Source of the DNA: Chloroflexota bacterium
Lineage (GTDB): Bacteria > Chloroflexota > Anaerolineae > Anaerolineales > Villigracilaceae
Assembly: GCA_016875755.1 (NCBI GenBank)
Contig: VGOX01000001.1
Location: 1 to 41,691 of the forward strand
Reading direction: 5' to 3'
Length of the DNA: 41,691 bases
In this document: positions 39,101 to 41,691 of the stretch, piece after piece
Layout of the letters: each line of letters opens with the position of its first letter
How positions within the stretch are numbered: the stretch's first letter is position 1
Position numbers and translations under genes: made by a program
The notes under the pieces: model-generated
Told to the model about the DNA's origin: nothing
Seen by the model: only the letters and a program-made list of their open reading frames with translations
Database searches by the model: none

Positions 39101-39280
39101 GGCGAACGCATCGGCTTTGTGACCTCCTGCGCGATCGACTCGGAGCGCTTCCTGACGGGTCAAGCATTCGTGGACTTGGCATACTCGAAACTGGACACGC
39201 CGATCCTCATCCATCAAGGCGGCGTGATGGATCGTCCCGCTTCGGCGGCGAAGGTGGTGAGCAGGTTCGCGAAGTTGTAA
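36158..39280 (+). CDS. serine hydroxymethyltransferase - aminomethyltransferase (GlyA-GcvT) fusion
   Basis: From the ATG at 36158 (AAGGAG, 7 nt spacing) the protein has 1040 residues. Residues 1 to about 450 are SHMT, with LIPSESTAPMAVRE, the PLP lysine Lys264 in TTHKSLNGPRGA and RLGTPWLTQRGF. Residues about 643-1040 are a complete GcvT T-protein, starting KKTALNQTHRDLGGRMVPF and containing SHMGAYDVRGADAA, the catalytic-region GNDCGGLMPGESLYT, VSRTGYTGEKMAFEL and LYGHEM. Between them (about 490-590) the sequence SGRRIRQVLDYAAACDMSAL, then KKGKSAVTTIATPKGTV and AWLRDLSDGY, looks like a degenerate GcvT N-terminal segment. Both enzymes yield methylene-THF from serine or from the glycine-cleavage intermediate. 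gcvH and gcvP are not adjacent. Confidence 0.95.
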   Translation: MPDYLFRGNLAKLDPDVYELTQLEAERQYRKLILIPSESTAPMAVRETLMSAFQNIYAEGYPDEETRWMSENEILDYPASLANYRRNGDPRYYKGVEYANVVEALARRRAAQAFAANGFTADQIYVNVQALSGGPANNAVYQALLSIGDTVMGLDLLHGGHLSHGSPVNRSGKWFNAVHYSVDVNEKLDYDAIRKLANEAKPKLLIAGYSSYSWVPDWKKFREIADEVGAYLLADISHIGGMVAAGVVPSPIGHAHVVMSTTHKSLNGPRGAVLLTTDGAIAKKIDKAVFPGEQGGPHVNVFAGLALTFKLAQTKEFKKLQSQTVKNAQAMADQFVKRGLRVPFGGTNCHMLNVDCSSVIGEDGTKLSGDQAARILDIVGIVVNRNTIPGDKSAAAPSGIRLGTPWLTQRGFNEKQSRQLADIIADVLLACAPHAVDTVRKGKQRRAKLDFGVLNDAKLKIRKLSESVGIDFKVEKSGYPHFYYIDDKSKSGVFELSGRRIRQVLDYAAACDMSALKKGKSAVTTIATPKGTVKCVLTCVDQNTYQLEVPAAKAGVFAAWLRDLSDGYMSFNLDGTKDFSTKRLPGPFLVSDVKKKNVKPSVLVVQKPNVSVEKPFYIGINSPAGNEAAKPSFVWNEVEGELKKTALNQTHRDLGGRMVPFAGWEMPVVYTSIFEEHLATRQAAGLFDVSHMGAYDVRGADAASFLDTVCGNDCGGLMPGESLYTHFLTPEADVIDDTLVYRLGWNDFLVVVNASNDDKDRTWLEAVRDGTVRIDNDRPWARTYGYNAEIRNLRDPKSGSAMRVDIALQGPKSRDILLAMGVDDKTRARIMKLKRTELCDAVVGGFDLIVSRTGYTGEKMAFELFVHPERAVDFWLVVMKAGEPFGVKPIGLGARDSLRTEAGLPLYGHEMGLGSGKFDGRDLGVAEGGFGSYVKTYKPWFIGRDAFVAREQERKGVVIRFRFDDQRVRMAHNGDPVVNANGERIGFVTSCAIDSERFLTGQAFVDLAYSKLDTPILIHQGGVMDRPASAAKVVSRFAKL

Positions 39281-39286
39281 TCATTC

Positions 39287-39328
39287 AATACGGGTCACGG
39301 CCTATACTTGCAGGTCGTGACCCGTATT
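39287..39328. repeat. 13-bp perfect inverted repeat after the GlyA-GcvT fusion
   Basis: AATACGGGTCACG (39287-39299) and CGTGACCCGTATT (39316-39328) are exact inverted copies with a 16-nt loop. There is no T tract, so it is either a weak terminator or an RNA 3' end structure, or a protein site before the coiled-coil gene. Confidence 0.65.
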
Positions 39329-39344
39329 CGAGAAGGAAAATATC

Positions 39345-39572
39345 ATGCAACAACAGCAGGCAGACGAGCAGGCAAAACGGCAGCAGGAGCGACAGAAACT
39401 GGAGCAGGAACAGGAGGAAAAACGAAAACAGCGCCAGCAAGATCAACTGAAGCTCGAACAGGAACAGAAAGAGAAACAAAAAGTGCGCCAACAGAATCAA
39501 CTGCAGCTCGATCAGGAGCAGGAAGAGAAACGGAAAAAGCGTCAGCAGGAACAGCAGGAGAAGGAAAAATAA
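39345..39572 (+). CDS. 75-aa Gln/Glu/Lys-rich coiled-coil protein with three 18-residue repeats
   Basis: The ORF has AAGGA 7 nt before its ATG and a terminator after it. Almost every residue is Gln, Glu, Lys or Arg, with Leu at wide spacing, so it should be one long charged alpha-helix. Residues 18-35, 36-53 and 54-71 are three 18-residue repeats, each following the pattern x-L-(E/D)-QEQ, then EK and RQQ, which equals a 54-bp DNA tandem repeat (39396-39557). No family is recognised; the composition is extreme enough that similarity searches would be uninformative. Confidence 0.65.
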   Translation: MQQQQADEQAKRQQERQKLEQEQEEKRKQRQQDQLKLEQEQKEKQKVRQQNQLQLDQEQEEKRKKRQQEQQEKEK

Positions 39573-39608
39573 AGGCTGGTTTCGGCGGTGAAGGTGTAGT
39601 TTGGTTAA

Positions 39609-39645
39609 TGGGACGGCATTAGGGGTGGGATGCCGTCCCATTTTT
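39609..39645 (+). terminator. Rho-independent terminator after the coiled-coil gene
   Basis: An 11-bp perfect stem TGGGACGGCAT/ATGCCGTCCCA with a 10-nt loop is followed by five T. It confirms a + strand transcript ending here. Confidence 0.9.
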
Positions 39646-39991
39646 CTTACCTGATCGGTGTGACGGTTGGACTTCTCCCTGATTGGCGTAATAATCAATT
39701 CTGTCCGTTTGCCCCTCTACCCTACGGGCACGCGTCCTAAAGGAGAGGGTATTTTTTGGTTGTTGTTCACCCCCTCCGCCTACGGCACCTCCCCTTGCGA
39801 AGTACCCTGTGGGCAAATCCGACAAGTTATACTTTGAATGAATCGAAAAAAAATCTCTCAATGTCGGATTTGGAGGAGGACGGGCGGAGGCGGTTTTAGC
39901 TCCTCCCCGCTTGCCCCGAATGGGGGTTGGGAGAGGCGCGGGAGAGGTAAAATAACCAACAAGTTCTCAAATTACCAAATCGGAGTCTCCC
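39646..39991. other. 346-bp gap with repeat-rich, non-coding sequence
   Basis: No convincing gene on either strand. The gap contains TACCCT...AGGGTA with a following TTTTTT (about 39710-39756), the nested palindrome at 39773-39890, a C/G-rich stretch with GGGAGAG motifs (39900-39945) and a TAAAAT box (39947-39952) 45 bp before the first PPK2 gene. Confidence 0.6.
39773..39890. repeat. nested palindromic element (MITE-like)
   Basis: Three nested inverted pairs line up: CCTCCGCC (39773-39780) with GGCGGAGG (39883-39890), CCTCC (39788-39792) with GGAGG (39872-39876), and AAATCCGACA (39815-39824) with TGTCGGATTT (39862-39871). The centre is AT-rich and contains TTATACTTTGAATG. It could be a small non-autonomous mobile element or a long RNA hairpin. 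Confidence 0.5.
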
Positions 39992-40771
39992 ATGCTTGAA
40001 TACGTCAACCTGGATCTGGCTATACCGCAGGAGGAATACAAAAAGCGATTAAGACCGTTACAGCAGCGGCTCTATGAATTGGAGCACGCGGTCTTCGACG
40101 CAAAAATTCCAGTCATCATGGTGTTCGAGGGTTGGGCCGCCACAGGCAAGGGACGGTTGGTCAGCCTGCTTGCAGAACGGCTCGACCCGCGCGGCTTTCG
40201 CGTCGTCCCCATCACACCGCCGCGCACCGCCGAAACGCGCTATCCGTGGATGTGGCGCTTTTGGCAAAAGATTCCCGCCCGCGGGCAAATGGTCGCTTTC
40301 GATACATCCTGGTATCGCCGGGTCTTGATCGACCGTTTGAACAAGACGGTCAACAAAGACGATCTGCGTGCCGCCTATCAAGACATTGCCGAATTCGAAG
40401 AGATGCTGAGCGCCGATGGAACGGTCATATTAAAGTTCTGGCTGCACATCAGCGAAGCGGACCAAAAGAAGCGCATCAAGAAATTGAGCAAAGACAAGCT
40501 GACTGCCTGGCAGGTCAGCGAGGAAGACCTGCTGCAAAACAAGCGTTATGAAAAATATACGAACTATGTCGAAGATATGATCGCGCGGACAGATTCGCCT
40601 CACTCCCCCTGGACGATTGTTGAGGCCGCCGATCGGTATTACATGCGCATCAAGGTTTTCGAGACCATCATTGCCTCACTCGAAGCGCGTCTGGGTCTGC
40701 CTGCCTCATCGGGTGCTGGCTCCAAACGGTCTCGCACCAAAAAGGAAATGAAGGGAGCTGTCAATGCTTGA
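39992..40771 (+). CDS. PPK2 family protein, degenerate (N-terminal-domain-like half of a two-domain PAP)
   Basis: This 259-residue PPK2-fold protein resembles the N-terminal domain of two-domain polyphosphate:AMP phosphotransferase. The Walker A-like loop is EGWAATGKG (46-54), where active enzymes have a conserved Asp in EGxDAxGKG. The Walker B/lid motif is DTSWYRR (104-110) instead of DRSWYGR. Both changes suggest little or no catalysis. Other family stretches remain (ERLDPRGFRVVPI, FWLHISEADQKKR, SPWTIVEAADRYYMRIKV). GGAG 6 nt before the ATG fits. The C-terminus is basic (KRSRTKKEMK). It overlaps the next PPK2 gene by 8 bp, so the two are probably translated together. Confidence 0.9.
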   Translation: MLEYVNLDLAIPQEEYKKRLRPLQQRLYELEHAVFDAKIPVIMVFEGWAATGKGRLVSLLAERLDPRGFRVVPITPPRTAETRYPWMWRFWQKIPARGQMVAFDTSWYRRVLIDRLNKTVNKDDLRAAYQDIAEFEEMLSADGTVILKFWLHISEADQKKRIKKLSKDKLTAWQVSEEDLLQNKRYEKYTNYVEDMIARTDSPHSPWTIVEAADRYYMRIKVFETIIASLEARLGLPASSGAGSKRSRTKKEMKGAVNA

Positions 40772-41471
40772 TCGACTTGATCTTACACAGGCGATCGATC
40801 GCGAGGAGTACAACAAACAGCTCAAGGTGTTGCAGGCTGAGTTGCACGAACTGGCGTTCCAGGTCTATGCACAGAAGCGCCCCGTGGTGATCGTCTATGA
40901 AGGCATGGATGCCTCAGGCAAGGGCGGCACCATCAAACGCCTGACCGAGCGCATCGACCCGCGCGGATACGTGGTTCTGCCCATTGCGGCGCCTTCGGGC
41001 GAAGATAAGGAGCGGCATTACCTGTATCGCTTCTGGCGGCGGCTGCCCGAACAGGGACAGATCGCCATCTTCGACCGTTCGTGGTATGGGCGCGTTTTGG
41101 TGGAGCGCCTTGAAGGCTATTGCACCGAAGCAGATTGGCGCCGCGCCTATGGCGAGATCAATCAATTTGAGCGTCAACTCACCGACTACGGCACGATCGT
41201 CTTCAAATTCTGGATGCACATCAGCAAGCAGGAACAGCTGCGCCGCTTCCGTGAACGCACACGCACCAATTACAAAGCCTGGAAGATCACAGATGAAGAT
41301 TGGCGTAATCGCGGCAAATGGGAAGATTACATCATCGCCGCCGAAGAGATGCTATTGAAGACAAGCACCCCCGATTCGCCCTGGACGCTGGTGGAAGCCA
41401 ACGACAAATACTTTGCGCGCATCAAGTCGCTGCGCACGGTTGCCGAGAAATTGCGGCGGGCATTAAAGTGA
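40764..41471 (+). CDS. PPK2 family polyphosphate kinase (C-terminal, active-type half of a PAP)
   Basis: This 235-residue PPK2 protein transfers phosphate between polyphosphate and nucleotides. Walker A is EGMDASGKGGT (46-56), with Asp49 and Lys53 intact. The lid motif is DRSWYGR (104-110), followed by FKFWMHISKQEQLRRF and SPWTLVEANDKYFARIK. The order (degenerate PPK2 first, intact PPK2 second) is that of PAP, polyphosphate:AMP phosphotransferase, in which the C-terminal half is active. The start ATG lies inside the upstream gene (ATGCTTGA overlap), with GGGAG 6 nt before it. AMP as acceptor is inferred from the domain order. Confidence 0.93.
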   Translation: MLDRLDLTQAIDREEYNKQLKVLQAELHELAFQVYAQKRPVVIVYEGMDASGKGGTIKRLTERIDPRGYVVLPIAAPSGEDKERHYLYRFWRRLPEQGQIAIFDRSWYGRVLVERLEGYCTEADWRRAYGEINQFERQLTDYGTIVFKFWMHISKQEQLRRFRERTRTNYKAWKITDEDWRNRGKWEDYIIAAEEMLLKTSTPDSPWTLVEANDKYFARIKSLRTVAEKLRRALK

Positions 41472-41691
41472 AACAGTAGCATTAACAGAATAAACCACCA
41501 CCCTGAGTGCGTATTCTATTGAATACTGTTCCCCTGTGTGATGCCACTTATTCTTAAACAAACATGAGTCCTCTGCAAGAAGCCGTTCATTAATAGCCAA
41601 AACTTGGGCTGAAAACCAGCCGGGAGCGTAGCCAGCGCGCCGAAAAAACGAAAAAAGAAACCACGGCGGCGGGTGCTGCGTCGTTTTGCAG
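41472..41691. other. right-edge intergenic sequence
   Basis: No supported gene. It contains a GTATTC-TATT-GAATAC inverted repeat (near 41511-41526), a GGCTG/CAGCC hairpin (near 41612-41624) and a purine-rich, then GC-rich stretch. On the minus strand a frame is open from the edge to TAA at 41590, but its product (about 33 residues, ending FSPSFGY) is Ser/Phe/Arg-rich and not convincing. Confidence 0.4.

Noticed and set aside
40764..40771. Frameshift or sequencing error joining the two PPK2 genes
   Set aside because: The overlap is a standard ATGCTTGA, the second gene has its own GGGAG ribosome site, and both proteins have natural PPK2 N-termini.
41590..41691. Minus-strand partial gene at the right edge
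   Set aside because: It is only 33 codons, with no motif and Ser/Phe/Arg-biased composition; it may be translated repeat sequence.
1..41691. CRISPR arrays, prophage genes, toxin-antitoxin or other defence systems
   Set aside because: No regularly spaced repeats, cas-like genes, phage structural genes or toxin-antitoxin pairs were seen.

Overview
The window looks like chromosomal DNA from a Chloroflexota bacterium, most likely of the Anaerolineae type. This is inferred from gene content and style, not from a search. The supporting points are a serine hydroxymethyltransferase fused to an aminomethyltransferase, a SAM-I riboswitch together with a T-box, lipoproteins with Ala/Pro/Thr/Glu-rich linkers, several genes without a Shine-Dalgarno sequence whose -10 box lies 6 nt before the ATG, and many palindromic intergenic repeats. 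Most genes are housekeeping or metabolic. No phage, CRISPR array or complete mobile element was found. The left edge may hold the first 21 codons of a transposase.

Layout. 1-2.4 kb: possible transposase start, a tiny membrane protein and an ABC-F ATPase. 2.4-4.3 kb: ruvA, a DUF402 gene and proC as an overlapping minus-strand operon. 4.4-11.5 kb: fatty acid desaturase, a lipoprotein, a triple zinc-ribbon membrane protein, a histone-deacetylase-like amidohydrolase, a NYN-domain protein, OsmC, DUF1232, a secreted sugar dehydrogenase and a Cys-rich mini-protein. 11.7-15.2 kb: a tungstate ABC transporter (tupA, tupB, tupC) preceded by its probable regulator. 15.2-19.8 kb: a SAM-I riboswitch with a visible terminator/antiterminator, then a truncated YdeI-like gene, a GNAT gene and full-length metH. 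19.9-26.9 kb: three polytopic membrane proteins (GT87-like, GT39-like and unassigned) interleaved with a homocysteine methyltransferase/methylenetetrahydrofolate reductase fusion. 26.9-28.6 kb: coaX and a DMT transporter, convergent and overlapping by 11 bp. 28.7-32.7 kb: tRNA-Glu and a lactate-utilisation-type operon (lutA, methyltransferase, tyrosine phosphatase, lutB-lutC fusion). 32.8-36.0 kb: leuS with a leucine T-box and a 33-codon ORF in its leader, preceded by two tRNA-Ala genes. 36.2-41.5 kb: glyA-gcvT fusion, a 54-bp-repeat coiled-coil gene, a palindromic element, and two overlapping PPK2 genes that look like a split polyphosphate:AMP phosphotransferase.

Functional links. Several genes belong to one-carbon metabolism: the SHMT-GcvT fusion makes methylene-THF, the MetF domain reduces it, and MetH or the Hcy-methyltransferase domain uses the methyl group for methionine. 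The SAM-I riboswitch upstream closes the feedback loop. The tungstate genes include an ArsR-like/periplasmic-binding-like regulator and a palindrome in front of tupA.

The features most worth a second look are the SHMT-GcvT fusion with a possible extra degenerate GcvT segment, the split PPK2 pair in which the first half has lost key residues, the small ORF between the T-box and leuS, the recurrent leaderless promoter layout, and a repeat family that forms terminators and also invades the lutB-lutC coding sequence.
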